DNA of 64,000 bases from Chlorobium sp. (lineage in GTDB: Bacteria; Bacteroidota; Chlorobiia; Chlorobiales; Chlorobiaceae), in contig NZ_JAIOZR010000004.1 of the NCBI RefSeq assembly GCF_021740465.1, positions 89,138 through 153,137 of the forward strand. The letters are read 5' to 3'. Below the pieces are notes generated by a model that was not told the DNA's origin, searched no databases, and saw only the letters and a list, made by a program, of their open reading frames with translations. How positions within the stretch are numbered: the first letter of the stretch is position 1; the number at the start of each line of letters is the position of its first letter. A program made the translations under genes and the position numbers. This document shows positions 10,425 through 19,487 of this stretch, in pieces.

Positions 10425-12404
10425 ATGAATGATCTGAGCCTCACCATAAACGGCAGAACCGTTTCCGCATCTCCAGGCATGTCGATTCTTCAGGCCGCCC
10501 TGTCGGCGGGAATTGTCATACCGACCCTCTGTTTCGACAAGACGCTTGAATCGACCGGATCCTGCTGGATGTGCATCGTGGAGCTCAAGGGAAAAAACCG
10601 GTTCGTTCCGGCATGCAGCACTCCGGCATCGGAAGGTATGGTTGTAGAAACCGAAAATCCTGAACTGCACAACATGCGGCGTCAGAGTCTGGAGCGCATG
10701 ATCGACCTCCACTGCGGCGACTGCATGGGGCCATGCGAACTCTCCTGCCCGGCAGGCTGCAACATTCCGGGTTTCATAGAGGAAATCAGGCGGCACGACG
10801 ACGGCGAAGCGATCAGAATCATCAAGGAAACCATCCCCCTGCCGGGCATTCTCGGCCGGGTATGTCCGGCTCCCTGCGAAGACGAGTGCCGGCGCCACGG
10901 TGTTGACGAACCGGTTTCGATCTGCGCCCTGAAACGGTATGCCGCAGACCAGGACATGGAACGAGCCGATCGCTATATTCCGGAAGTTCCGGAAAAAACC
11001 GGCAGAACCGCAGCGGTGGTCGGGGCCGGCCCGGCAGGACTGAGTGCCGCATATTACCTGCTCGCTCTCGGTCATGACGTCACCATATTCGACGCCAACG
11101 AAGCGCCGGGAGGCATGATGCGTTACGGCATTCCCCGCTTCAGGCTTCCGGAAAGCGTGATCGAAAAGGAGATCGAGCCGCTGCGAAAGATGGGCGCCCG
11201 GTTCCGCATGAACACCGTGCTCGGACGGGATATCACCACCGCATCGCTCCGGGAAAATTTCGATGCAATCTTTCTCGGCATCGGCGCTTCAAAAGCCTCT
11301 CTGATGGGCATTCCCGGCGAAGATGAACCGGCCGTTGCCAGCGGCATCGCATTTCTGCGCGAAGCGGCCTGCGGCAAAGCCGTCCATCCCGGAAAAAGCG
11401 TCCTGGTGGTGGGGGGAGGCAATACGGCAATCGACGCCTCCCGCACGGCGCTGAGGCTTGGCGCGGAAAGGGTGACTATACTCTACCGCAGAACACGCAG
11501 CGAAATGCCCGCCAATCAGGCTGAAATCGAAGAGGCGCTTGCAGAAGGCGTCAGGCTGCATCTGCTTGCTGCACCGGTTTCCGTCACAACAACCGGGGGA
11601 AGAGTCTCGGTTACGGCCGTGGCAATGCAGCAGGGCGAACCGGACGAAAGCGGAAGAAGAAGGCCCGTGCCGATTGCAGGTTCGGAATTCACCATCCATG
11701 CCGACACCGTGATTTCCGCTACCGGACAGCATGTACACTGCCCGGCGGAAGCCGTCCCGGGCGTAACACTGAACCCGGACGGTACACTCGAGGTCAATCC
11801 GCGAACCCTCGAATGCTCCGCAACCGGAATATTTGCTGGCGGAGACTGCGTTACCGGCGCCGATATCGCTATCCGCGCCGTTGAACAGGGAAAACGGGCG
11901 GCTTATTTCATCGACCGTTACCTGCTGGGCCTTACAACTGAGGAGAAAACGGTTGCGCCGTTCAACTCATCCTACGGACCGAGAGACAAGGCTCCTGCAG
12001 CGTTCTATCTGCGCACTCCTTCCGCGCCACGGGTTCCGGTACCGGAACTTGAACCGGAAGTCAGAACCGGAGGGTTCATGGAAGCCGTTACCGGGTTCGA
12101 GAGTGCCGATGCCCTTACGGAAGCTGAAAGGTGCCTGCAGTGCCGATGCAAGGCCATCGAGACCTGCCGCCTCCGCTATCTTGCCGCACAATACCTGCCG
12201 GACTATACCTGCAGGCAGCTGGAACACCCGGAATTCAGTATTTCGGAAACACCGGACATCCTTCTGGAACGTGAAAAATGCGTGGACTGCGGCATCTGCG
12301 TCAGAACGCTCGAAGCGTGCATATCGCCGGAGCATCCGGATTATCACAAGCTTGCAGCATCATGTCCAACGGGAGCGCTGAGCGAACCGCCGGTGACCCG
12401 TTAG
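10425..12404 (+). CDS. Hybrid 2Fe-2S / GltD-like flavin / ferredoxin-type oxidoreductase
   Basis: 659-residue cytoplasmic redox protein with three parts. Residues 1-75 are a complex-I (NuoG/HydC)-type 2Fe-2S domain with C36, C47, C50 and C64 in exact C-x10-C-x2-C-x13-C spacing. Residues 90-180 are a cysteine-rich linker (HCGDCMGPCELSC) like the Fe-S domain in front of glutamate synthase beta subunits. Residues 190-500 are a GltD-like core with an FAD site (VGAGPAGLSAAYYL), an NAD(P)H site (VLVVGGGNTAIDASR) and GIFAGGDC. The C-terminus has further cysteine clusters (ERCLQCRC, KCVDCGICV and CPTGAL). It is usually labelled glutamate synthase small subunit, but no large subunit is adjacent. Substrate and partner are unknown. 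Confidence 0.85.
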   Translation: MNDLSLTINGRTVSASPGMSILQAALSAGIVIPTLCFDKTLESTGSCWMCIVELKGKNRFVPACSTPASEGMVVETENPELHNMRRQSLERMIDLHCGDCMGPCELSCPAGCNIPGFIEEIRRHDDGEAIRIIKETIPLPGILGRVCPAPCEDECRRHGVDEPVSICALKRYAADQDMERADRYIPEVPEKTGRTAAVVGAGPAGLSAAYYLLALGHDVTIFDANEAPGGMMRYGIPRFRLPESVIEKEIEPLRKMGARFRMNTVLGRDITTASLRENFDAIFLGIGASKASLMGIPGEDEPAVASGIAFLREAACGKAVHPGKSVLVVGGGNTAIDASRTALRLGAERVTILYRRTRSEMPANQAEIEEALAEGVRLHLLAAPVSVTTTGGRVSVTAVAMQQGEPDESGRRRPVPIAGSEFTIHADTVISATGQHVHCPAEAVPGVTLNPDGTLEVNPRTLECSATGIFAGGDCVTGADIAIRAVEQGKRAAYFIDRYLLGLTTEEKTVAPFNSSYGPRDKAPAAFYLRTPSAPRVPVPELEPEVRTGGFMEAVTGFESADALTEAERCLQCRCKAIETCRLRYLAAQYLPDYTCRQLEHPEFSISETPDILLEREKCVDCGICVRTLEACISPEHPDYHKLAASCPTGALSEPPVTR

Positions 12405-12426
12405 GCAAGATATCGCGAAACCTGTT

Positions 12427-12702
12427 TTATTTCCAGGATTTCAGCAGTTCGACCAGCGGTTTCAGCATGGCGCCGAGACGACCGAACGACAGGGTGAGGG
12501 TCTCCTGCACCTGGCGGAACAATTCAGGGACGTCACCGCCGCTCACCTGAAGCCACGCGGCGTAGAGCAGGCCGACTGCGGCGGCGACAACAAGAAGCTG
12601 CAGCGCCTTTCTGAAAAACGAAAGCGCCATGAAAACGGCAGCGATAAACACAATGGCAAGCAGCAGCGGATTTCCGGAGAGGAGTTCAAAAAACTTTTCC
12701 AT
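12427..12702 (-). CDS. Small membrane protein of unknown function downstream of lpxB
   Basis: 91 residues starting MEKFFELLSG. Two hydrophobic stretches (about 11-30 and 33-51) suggest a membrane hairpin, followed by an amphipathic, mostly helical tail. The ATG at 12702 is chosen because it follows an AGGA-like sequence directly after the lpxB stop, only 7 bp away; in-frame sequence upstream lies inside lpxB and is not protein-like. It converges on the hybrid oxidoreductase gene 22 bp away. Tight coupling to lpxB hints at an envelope role, which is inference only. Confidence 0.7.
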   Translation of the reverse strand: MEKFFELLSGNPLLLAIVFIAAVFMALSFFRKALQLLVVAAAVGLLYAAWLQVSGGDVPELFRQVQETLTLSFGRLGAMLKPLVELLKSWK

Positions 12703-12709
12703 GTTCCTG

Positions 12710-13852
12710 TTATAAGTATTCCTCGATAACCATCGAAACGGCTCTTGACGGCGAAGCGCTGGCAAGCCTTGCCCTCGCTTCAAGCAGTTCCGCACGCATC
12801 TTGCCTGCACGGACAGGATCATCGAGCAGAAGCCCGACCTCCCTTGCCATCCCTGCGGCATTTGCCTCATGCTGAATAAGCTCCGGCACAACCCGTTCGG
12901 TCGAACCGAGCCCTTTCGATACAATGTTGGCAAGAGAGATGCTTTTGAGTTTCACAAGCCGTTTTCCGATCTGGTAATTCAGCCACCCCGTACGGTAAAC
13001 CACAACCATTGGCATCCCGAAACAGAGCGCTTCGAGTGTAGCCGTTCCGGAGGTGACAATCGCCGCGGCACTGTACTTCATCACGTCGTATCCGGGACAT
13101 TCGACAACCCGGATACGGCTACCTGCAGGAGCATGATCCTGCCAGCGGTAGTCGAGGTGCGGTGCCCGGCCGAGAAGGAACACCGCATTACGGTTCCCGG
13201 CAAGCATCTCCGCAGCCCTGAGCATCTCAGGCAGCATCATCGATATCTCCTGGCGCCTGCTTCCCGGAAGCAGGCCTATCAACACTGCCCCTTCTTCTAC
13301 ATCGTGCTCCTTCCGAAAGTCGGAGACTGAGTGCTGTGGCTCCTCATGAAGCTCTTCGATAACCGGATTACCGACAAATTCGGCCGTCACGCCGTGACGA
13401 CTGTAGAATGCGACCTCAAAATCAAAAATCACCAGCAGACGATCTACAGTTTCTCGTATTTTCCTTACCCTGCCCTCTTTCCAGGCCCATACCTGGGGGG
13501 CAATGTAGTAGATGACCGGAATACCGAGATCGTGAAGAAAGCGGGCAATCAAGAGGTTCATGCCGGGATAGTCGACCAGAAGTGCCACATCGGGCATCTC
13601 CTCCCGTATCCGCGCTTTCATTTCCCGTATCACCTTTTTGAGAAAACCTGCGTGACGGAGCACATCGACAAACCCCATGATGCTCATCTGACGGGTATCG
13701 TAGGCGAGTTCGGCTCCAAGCTCCCGAAGCCGTTCACCTCCGATGCCGAATACCCTGACATCGGGCCTCCGGCCGAGCAGCCCGGCAACCACTCCGGCTG
13801 CGTGCATGTCGCCCGAAACCTCTCCGGCCAAAACAAAAAGCTTCTTCGGCAT
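12710..13852 (-). CDS. lpxB: Lipid-A-disaccharide synthase
   Basis: GT19 glycosyltransferase at the inner face of the cytoplasmic membrane that condenses UDP-2,3-diacylglucosamine with lipid X to make the lipid A disaccharide. The start MPKKLFVLAGEVSGD is chosen because it puts the family motif GEVSGD at residues 9-14 and yields 380 residues, the normal size. Further motifs are YYIAPQVWAW and LLPGSRRQEI and, near the end, SGTATLEA. Other lpx genes are not adjacent. A small membrane-protein gene follows 7 bp downstream. Confidence 0.95.
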   Translation of the reverse strand: MPKKLFVLAGEVSGDMHAAGVVAGLLGRRPDVRVFGIGGERLRELGAELAYDTRQMSIMGFVDVLRHAGFLKKVIREMKARIREEMPDVALLVDYPGMNLLIARFLHDLGIPVIYYIAPQVWAWKEGRVRKIRETVDRLLVIFDFEVAFYSRHGVTAEFVGNPVIEELHEEPQHSVSDFRKEHDVEEGAVLIGLLPGSRRQEISMMLPEMLRAAEMLAGNRNAVFLLGRAPHLDYRWQDHAPAGSRIRVVECPGYDVMKYSAAAIVTSGTATLEALCFGMPMVVVYRTGWLNYQIGKRLVKLKSISLANIVSKGLGSTERVVPELIQHEANAAGMAREVGLLLDDPVRAGKMRAELLEARARLASASPSRAVSMVIEEYL

Positions 13853-13960
13853 CAAAAACGGCTGATAATTGGATGAACGAAGGGGAAACTGTATTTTAAC
13901 AATCTGAAAAAAAAACGCCGTACGGCTTTTCAAATCCCATTATATCAAAAACAGAAAAGA

Positions 13961-15343
13961 ATGCAAGTCAAATTCGGTACTGACGGATGGCGTGCGATTA
14001 TCGCAAAGGAATATACATTCGACAACCTCAAGCTTGCCGCACTGGCAACGGCCCGATATATCCACACCCGCCCGGAAAAGGCAAAGGGGATATGTATCGG
14101 ATATGATACCCGGTTCATGTCGAAAGAGTTTGCGGAATTCACCGCCGGAGTGATCTCCTCGCAGGGCATAAAGGTATATCTCGCGGACAGTTTTGTTTCA
14201 ACTCCCGCGGTCTCGCTTTTCACAAAAGCCCGGCAGCTTGCCGGAGGCATCGTCATTACCGCATCCCATAACCCTCCGGTCTATAACGGATTCAAGGTCA
14301 AGGCCGCCTACGGAGGTCCTGCCCATCCTGAAGCAATAGCTGAAATAGAACGCTACCTTGACGAAATCGACCCCGATACGGATGTCACACCCGACAACAA
14401 GCTGATAGAAACGGCCGATCTCAAAACGTTCTACCTGAACCACCTCAAGACGAACATCGATCTGCAGCTTATTCGCAACTCGCGCATCAAAATAGCTCAC
14501 AACGCCATGTACGGGGCCGGGCAGGATATCATCAACAGGCTTTTCGACGAGTCCATGGTGAACTGCTATCACTGCACCCTCAATCCCGGATTCGGAGGTA
14601 TCAACCCCGAACCGATGCCGCAATACATCGGAGAATTCGTGGAGTTTTTCCGGGAAGTCGAAACCGATGTAGCCATCATCAACGACGGAGATGCCGACAG
14701 GGTCGGCATGCTCGACGAACACGCAAACTTTGTGGATTCCCACAAGCTTTTCGCCCTTATTCTCAAATACCTTGTCGAAGACCGCCAGCAGAGCGGCGAA
14801 GTGGCCAAAACGTTCGCACTGACCGACATTATCGACAGGATCTGCCGGAAGCACGCACTGACCATGCATGAACTGCCTGTAGGCTTCAAGTATGTAAGTC
14901 AGCTCATGACGACCAACGATATCCTCATCGGAGGTGAAGAGTCCGGCGGCATTGGTATTACAGCATTTCTTCCGGAACGCGACGGGGTCTACATCGGGCT
15001 CCTGATTCTTGAAATCATGACCAGAAAGGAAAAAACCCTTTCTGAACTTGTTCAGGAACTTTACGACGAGTACGGCTTCTTCTGTTACAAGCGTAACGAC
15101 CTGCATGTCAGCGAGGTAAAAAAACACGCAATCATCACCCGTGCCGCTACCGGCGATCTCCCTTCCATTGCCGGATACCCGGTACTGAAGTTCAGCAATC
15201 TCGACGGATGCAAGTATCACTTCGAAGGCGGCTGGCTGCTCATCCGTGCATCGGGCACCGAACCGGTTCTGCGTCTCTACTGTGAAGCCGACTCTGAGGA
15301 AAAGGTCGATAAAGTACTGGCGTTTGCTGCTGAACTTGCCTGA
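13961..15343 (+). CDS. Phosphoglucomutase/phosphomannomutase family protein
   Basis: Alpha-D-phosphohexomutase that moves phosphate between C1 and C6 of a hexose phosphate. The phospho-serine loop TASHNPP has S102, the metal loop NDGDADR has D242, D244 and D246, the sugar-specificity loop reads GGEESGG, and the C-terminal phosphate-binding loop reads RASGTEP. 460 residues. A second member of the superfamily, glmM, lies at 35840. This one is the better candidate for glucose-1-phosphate metabolism (glycogen or sugar nucleotides), but the exact sugar cannot be read from sequence alone. Confidence 0.9.
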   Translation: MQVKFGTDGWRAIIAKEYTFDNLKLAALATARYIHTRPEKAKGICIGYDTRFMSKEFAEFTAGVISSQGIKVYLADSFVSTPAVSLFTKARQLAGGIVITASHNPPVYNGFKVKAAYGGPAHPEAIAEIERYLDEIDPDTDVTPDNKLIETADLKTFYLNHLKTNIDLQLIRNSRIKIAHNAMYGAGQDIINRLFDESMVNCYHCTLNPGFGGINPEPMPQYIGEFVEFFREVETDVAIINDGDADRVGMLDEHANFVDSHKLFALILKYLVEDRQQSGEVAKTFALTDIIDRICRKHALTMHELPVGFKYVSQLMTTNDILIGGEESGGIGITAFLPERDGVYIGLLILEIMTRKEKTLSELVQELYDEYGFFCYKRNDLHVSEVKKHAIITRAATGDLPSIAGYPVLKFSNLDGCKYHFEGGWLLIRASGTEPVLRLYCEADSEEKVDKVLAFAAELA

Positions 15344-15513
15344 AAAAGCGGTTTTTTCCATAAACACCTGCAGGAACAGCCGAAATATGACGTCCAACCT
15401 GCAGGGTTTTGCTCCCGACAGGGAAAAAACCTCCAAAAACGCTTGCGGGTGGTTCATGGTAAAACGGATATCTGCATGCCCAACCATACCTGCAGATCAG
15501 TCGACATACGTTC

Positions 15514-16122
15514 ATGGAAGAAGCTGGAGAAATGGCATTAACGGCAGAGGCAAAGAGCAGAAGCTTGGGCAATAAAGCTGTAACATCGAGTAATGAGCTT
15601 TTCAGGGCTCTGGTTGCCGAACACCAGGATATGGTGCTCAATACCTGTTTTCGTTTTGTCATGAACCGGGAAGATGCGGAGGATCTCGCACAGGAGGTTT
15701 TTGTCGAAGTTCACCGGTCTATTGAAAGCTTCAGGGAAGAGTCAAAACTCTCTACCTGGATATACCGGATAGCAGTAACCAAATCCCTCGATCATCTGAG
15801 AAGAATGAAAAGAAAAAAACGCTTTTCATCCCTCAAAAGAATCATAGGCATAAACGATCCGGCCGAAGAGTTGCCATCACCTTCAGGTGATAATCCGGAA
15901 CAGGCGCTTGCAGGCAAAGAGCGTGCCGGAATCCTGCAGGACGCCCTCAACACGCTCCCGGATAACCAGAAAACCGCTTTTCTGCTCAGCAAGCAGGACG
16001 GATACACCAACAGCGAGATTGCCGACATCCTTCAGACCTCGGTCTCTGCAGTTGAATCGCTGATTCACCGTGCAAAGAAAAATCTGCACGACAAGCTCTC
16101 CGGATACTATGCAAACAACTGA
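15514..16122 (+). CDS. ECF-type RNA polymerase sigma factor (RpoE-like)
   Basis: Group 4 sigma factor with only regions 2 and 4. Region 2 spans about 32-98 and contains [19 protein letters not shown] and the [16 protein letters not shown] helix. Region 4 spans about 140-195 with [24 protein letters not shown], the -35-binding helix-turn-helix. 202 residues; an alternative start at 15532 would drop six residues. It heads a run of four same-strand genes: a single-pass membrane protein (candidate anti-sigma) and two Spy/CpxP-like envelope proteins follow. That layout suggests an envelope- or metal-stress regulon that senses the periplasm. Confidence 0.93.
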   Translation: MEEAGEMALTAEAKSRSLGNKAVTSSNELFRALVAEHQDMVLNTCFRFVMNREDAEDLAQEVFVEVHRSIESFREESKLSTWIYRIAVTKSLDHLRRMKRKKRFSSLKRIIGINDPAEELPSPSGDNPEQALAGKERAGILQDALNTLPDNQKTAFLLSKQDGYTNSEIADILQTSVSAVESLIHRAKKNLHDKLSGYYANN

Positions 16123-16199
16123 GAAAACAACAACCGGAAAGGTGGCGTGCAAGGTTTTCAGGCGGCTGTCGTCAAAAAAGATGAAAACAGGAAAACATC

Positions 16200-16601
16200 A
16201 TGAAAAGACCCGATGAACACATAGAGGCGGAGATCCGCAGAACCCTCGATCTCCTTGACGACCTTCCGGTTCTTCATGCCTCCCCGCTTTTCAGGGTACA
16301 CCTGATGCAGAGGATAGAGGCATCGCAAAGCAAGGGATTCGGATACGGAGCATTCCGGCAGGCGGAAGGGTTCAGAATCAAGTTCGCCGTCGCCGCACTT
16401 CTTCTGGTTGTCAACATCAGCTCGGCACTCCTGTTTTTCAGCTCTCCAGAGCCGTTGTCCATGGCTGATGCCGGTGAAACCATTGAACAGCTCAGCGACG
16501 ATTATTCCGGAGAAGTACTCGCTTACTATGTTGAAACCGATGATACCAGCAGCAACAGGCAGAATGGGAAACAGGCTGCAAAGGAAAATATCAAGCCATA
16601 A
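16200..16601 (+). CDS. Single-pass membrane protein, candidate anti-sigma factor
   Basis: 133 residues. A charged cytoplasmic N-terminus (1-60, including EIRRTLDLLDDLP) is followed by one membrane helix at about 61-80 (FAVAALLLVVNISSALLFF) and a short, hydrophilic presumed periplasmic tail. I do not recognise a zinc-binding HxxxCxxC anti-sigma motif. The call rests on topology and position 77 bp after the ECF sigma gene, the standard place for a membrane anti-sigma. An AGGA sequence precedes the ATG by about 9 bp. It could instead be an unrelated small membrane protein. Confidence 0.65.
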   Translation: MKRPDEHIEAEIRRTLDLLDDLPVLHASPLFRVHLMQRIEASQSKGFGYGAFRQAEGFRIKFAVAALLLVVNISSALLFFSSPEPLSMADAGETIEQLSDDYSGEVLAYYVETDDTSSNRQNGKQAAKENIKP

Positions 16602-16672
16602 CCGCAACCGCAGAAGTACCTGATCAAGTTGATGATGTACAGTAACCCATAATGATATAACACGATAGAGCG

Positions 16673-17224
16673 ATGAAAAAGAACACGAAAATGATGTTGA
16701 CGGTTGCCGTGATGCTTGCGGCTGGAGGATCGGCTTACGCCACCGACTACAGCCGCTACTCCAACGATGAGCTGGCCCGAATGCGGGGAAGCATGCGCAA
16801 TGCCTCACAGGAGGAACGCTCCGATTACCGCAGCGAGTGGCAGAAAAGAACGGGAGGTATAGGAAAGGACTCCCGCAGGTGCCGACCCGCAGTGGCTATG
16901 AAAGAAGCTCTCGGTCTGAACGACACACAGCAGAAAAAGCTACAGGAGCTGCAAAAAAAACAGTTTGTGGCGGCTTCAGGAGAGAGGACTCAGCTCAGTT
17001 CCCTGCAGCAGGAAATCAGGAATGAATCATTGAAGAAAAATCCGGACAACCGCAGGATCGCCATGCTTTCGAAAAAAATCGGCGATACCCATGCCAAACT
17101 GGCTATCAAGCGCAGTTCACATCTCCGGGAGATGGCCTCCCTGCTGACTCCTGATCAGATGGAAAAAATGAAAACCCTCATGCAGAACAGGCCGGGGGGA
17201 AAACATGGGAGCATGAGGCTCTGA
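16673..17224 (+). CDS. Exported DUF1104 / Spy-CpxP-like protein
   Basis: 183 residues with a clear signal peptide (1-23, ending GGSAYA). Residues 25-60 (YSNDELARMRG... EWQKR) match the DUF1104 pattern, seen in small periplasmic proteins. The remainder is highly helical and basic, with two LTxxQ-like turns (LNDTQQ near 82 and LLTPDQ near 160) typical of Spy/CpxP chaperone-like proteins. It lies in the ECF sigma run and could be a periplasmic stress effector or a sensor. Its ATG is 71 bp after the candidate anti-sigma stop. A perfect hairpin follows the gene. Confidence 0.8.
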   Translation: MKKNTKMMLTVAVMLAAGGSAYATDYSRYSNDELARMRGSMRNASQEERSDYRSEWQKRTGGIGKDSRRCRPAVAMKEALGLNDTQQKKLQELQKKQFVAASGERTQLSSLQQEIRNESLKKNPDNRRIAMLSKKIGDTHAKLAIKRSSHLREMASLLTPDQMEKMKTLMQNRPGGKHGSMRL

Positions 17225-17237
17225 CAGCTTGCGGCAA

Positions 17238-17280
17238 CCTGCCGAGGTGATGAAAACTCCTTTTTTATCACCTCGGCAGG
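17238..17280 (+). repeat. Perfect 14-bp inverted repeat between the two Spy-like genes
   Basis: CCTGCCGAGGTGAT at 17238-17251 pairs with ATCACCTCGGCAGG at 17267-17280 around a 15-nt loop that holds a T-run. The hairpin starts 13 bp after the DUF1104 gene stop and lies 62 bp before the next gene. It would form a strong mRNA stem. No T-run follows, so it may be an mRNA-stability hairpin or partial terminator that sets unequal expression within the run. Confidence 0.7.
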
Positions 17281-17342
17281 ATAATAACTCATATATACCA
17301 TCAACCAACACCGGCGGCTGCCGTATGGACTCTTAAGTAATT

Positions 17343-17882
17343 ATGGATTTTCTTACATCTAAACGCTTCATTACCACAACACTTGCGATACTTGTTGTGC
17401 TCAATGTTACGCTGCTCGGCTTTCTGTGGTGGCAGAATTCCCATAAATCCGGACTCGGTCCGGTTAAAATAACCCGTCAGTACAGCAGGCATATCTACTT
17501 CACAGGGCCGCTTTCGCTCACGGAGGAGCAGAGCCTCAGGTTCAGGGAGATCCGGAAAAAACATTTCAGAAAGGTAACTCCCGATATTCAGGCTATCGCT
17601 GGACTTAAAAAAGAGCTGATCAGGGAATCGGTAACGGAAAAACCCGATATGGAGAAAATCACCGCCCTTGCAGAATCGATCGGCACAAAGCAGGCTGTAA
17701 TAGAAAAAGAACTGGCCCTGCATTTCCACGAACTGGCGCTGGTTTGTACCCCTGAGCAACGTGATTCCCTCCGGAAAGTACTGGAGCACATTGCGACACG
17801 TAAAATAAAAGTTCGAAAGGACCGGTTTCCGGCTCCAACAGGTGAGGTAAGGGAAATAAACATCATCCAGGAAGAACGGTAG
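17343..17882 (+). CDS. Membrane-anchored Spy/CnrX-like periplasmic protein (candidate stress or metal sensor)
   Basis: 179 residues with an uncleaved-looking N-terminal membrane anchor (residues 10-30, TTTLAILVVLNVTLLGFLWW) and a helical periplasmic domain. Two LTxxQ-type turns are present: LSLTEEQ near 57-63 and CTPEQR near 137-142. This matches the Spy/CpxP/CnrX group, in which CnrX-type proteins sense metal beside an ECF sigma and an anti-sigma. Two histidines (H132, H134) fall in LALHFHE. It closes the sigma run. The family link is by motif and topology; the ligand is unknown. Confidence 0.75.
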   Translation: MDFLTSKRFITTTLAILVVLNVTLLGFLWWQNSHKSGLGPVKITRQYSRHIYFTGPLSLTEEQSLRFREIRKKHFRKVTPDIQAIAGLKKELIRESVTEKPDMEKITALAESIGTKQAVIEKELALHFHELALVCTPEQRDSLRKVLEHIATRKIKVRKDRFPAPTGEVREINIIQEER

Positions 17883-17960
17883 AGGGCCCCCCCCCCTGTC
17901 CCCTGGAAAAGAAACCGTTCCGCAATCAGCCCCTGCCGTTGAAGCATCGGATGACACGCT

Positions 17961-19469
17961 TCAGGGTACCCTCTTCGGGTAAAGTTTGCGAATCAGAAGT
18001 ACGCACTCCTCGCGAAACAGCAGCGCTGCTGTTCCTGCATAGGCAAAGAGCAGAACAACTCGCGATACAACACTCCATACCCTGTCAATGCGCATGGCGA
18101 ACTGCTCCTGAAGCAGGACAGAGAAAATTCCGACCACAAGCAGCAGCAGGAGTTTTGTCCATTCATAGCGATTCCGGAAAACTTTCAGTGAATAATACGC
18201 CATCACCAGGCACATCACAACGGTTCCGGCAACAATGGCATAAGCCGCTCCGTCCATCCCCCCGAGAGGGATCAGCAGCCAGCACCCGAGGGCTGTTACC
18301 GCTGCACCGGCAAAGGTTACAACCGGAAGATACCGGGTGTTGCCGGTCACAAGTATTCCTGAAGACAGGTTTGTTGAAACCATGTCGAACACATAGCTGA
18401 GAAATATCCAGGGAAGTACTGAAAGACCTATCCAGTATTTCGGCGGCAGAATGTAAAAACTCCCCCAGTAGTGATGCCTGACAAGATCCGGCACGAAAAA
18501 GGTAGCCGCAAGCGCCGCAAACATCGTAATCAGCGTTGAAATACTCATCACATAGCTGAACAGCCTTTTTGCGTCGGGATCATTGGAATGCTGAAGAAAA
18601 AACGGCTGCCACGCAAACCGGAAAACCTGGATCACCAGCTGCAAAATAATACCAAAAGCGGCAACGCGCCCATAAATGCCGACAATGTCCGACGCCATCA
18701 ACCCTTTTCCGTAGATTCTGCCGATATCGGAAGAGGAGATTCTGATGAGCAGGTTGCGATCGATAAGGTGAATCAGCAAGCCTGCTATACCGGTAGGAAC
18801 ATACGGCAAGCCGATACGCAGCATTTCACGAAGATAGGCAAACGAAAAAAACGGCCTCAGGTCCCGGAAAAGTGGAAGCACGACTGCAAGGCTCACCAGC
18901 GAACCGATGATATTTGCAAAAAACGCGCCGGGGAGGCCCACGTCGAAGGTGATCAAAAGTACCAGAGCACTAAGCACCACGGCAACTACACCGATAATAC
19001 GAGCCGCAGCAAACTGCAATGCCTTGCGTTTCAGACGAAGCTCTGCAAAGGGAATGACCAGCAGGGTATCGATCCAGAGAATGACTGCCGCATAGTTGAT
19101 GAACTCCCCTTCTCTGGCGCTGAACCCTATAAAACCGGCGATATCTGCTGAAAAAAACACCATAACCGCCGCGAAAAGGGTAGAGGTAACAAGCAGGCTG
19201 AAAAAAGCGGTCGAAAAATAGCCTTTTGCGTCACCCGAGCGATGCAGGGTATCGGATGCAGATTTCAGGTAAGAGGTTTCCAGACCGTAGGAAAAGAGAA
19301 CGTTGGCAATTGCAATATTGGCATATACCAGGGTCTGGATACCGTTATCGAATGTGGAAAGCCTGTTGGCGTAAAGCGGAACAAGCAGATAGTTGAGGCT
19401 GCGGGCTATAATGGTGCTGGAACCGTAGATCACGGTATCCTTGGCAAGCAGCTTTAACTTATCGAACAT
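17961..19469 (-). CDS. Polysaccharide flippase (Wzx/RfbX-like, MOP superfamily)
   Basis: 502 residues, almost entirely membrane helices (about 12-14), with the N-terminal pattern [24 protein letters not shown] typical (in part) of oligosaccharide flippases. It would move lipid-linked sugar units across the inner membrane for O-antigen or exopolysaccharide. The upstream small membrane-protein gene ends 18 bp before it, so the two are likely co-transcribed. No glycosyltransferase cluster surrounds it, so the substrate is unknown. A ten-C tract (17887-17896) lies beyond its 3' end. Confidence 0.88.
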   Translation of the reverse strand: MFDKLKLLAKDTVIYGSSTIIARSLNYLLVPLYANRLSTFDNGIQTLVYANIAIANVLFSYGLETSYLKSASDTLHRSGDAKGYFSTAFFSLLVTSTLFAAVMVFFSADIAGFIGFSAREGEFINYAAVILWIDTLLVIPFAELRLKRKALQFAAARIIGVVAVVLSALVLLITFDVGLPGAFFANIIGSLVSLAVVLPLFRDLRPFFSFAYLREMLRIGLPYVPTGIAGLLIHLIDRNLLIRISSSDIGRIYGKGLMASDIVGIYGRVAAFGIILQLVIQVFRFAWQPFFLQHSNDPDAKRLFSYVMSISTLITMFAALAATFFVPDLVRHHYWGSFYILPPKYWIGLSVLPWIFLSYVFDMVSTNLSSGILVTGNTRYLPVVTFAGAAVTALGCWLLIPLGGMDGAAYAIVAGTVVMCLVMAYYSLKVFRNRYEWTKLLLLLVVGIFSVLLQEQFAMRIDRVWSVVSRVVLLFAYAGTAALLFREECVLLIRKLYPKRVP

Positions 19470-19487
19470 GAAACTGCAGGGTATGAC

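Noticed and set aside
14198..15487. A long open frame antisense to the phosphohexomutase at 13961
   Set aside because: It overlaps almost the whole verified enzyme gene and has no family motifs. It is a mirror of codon bias.
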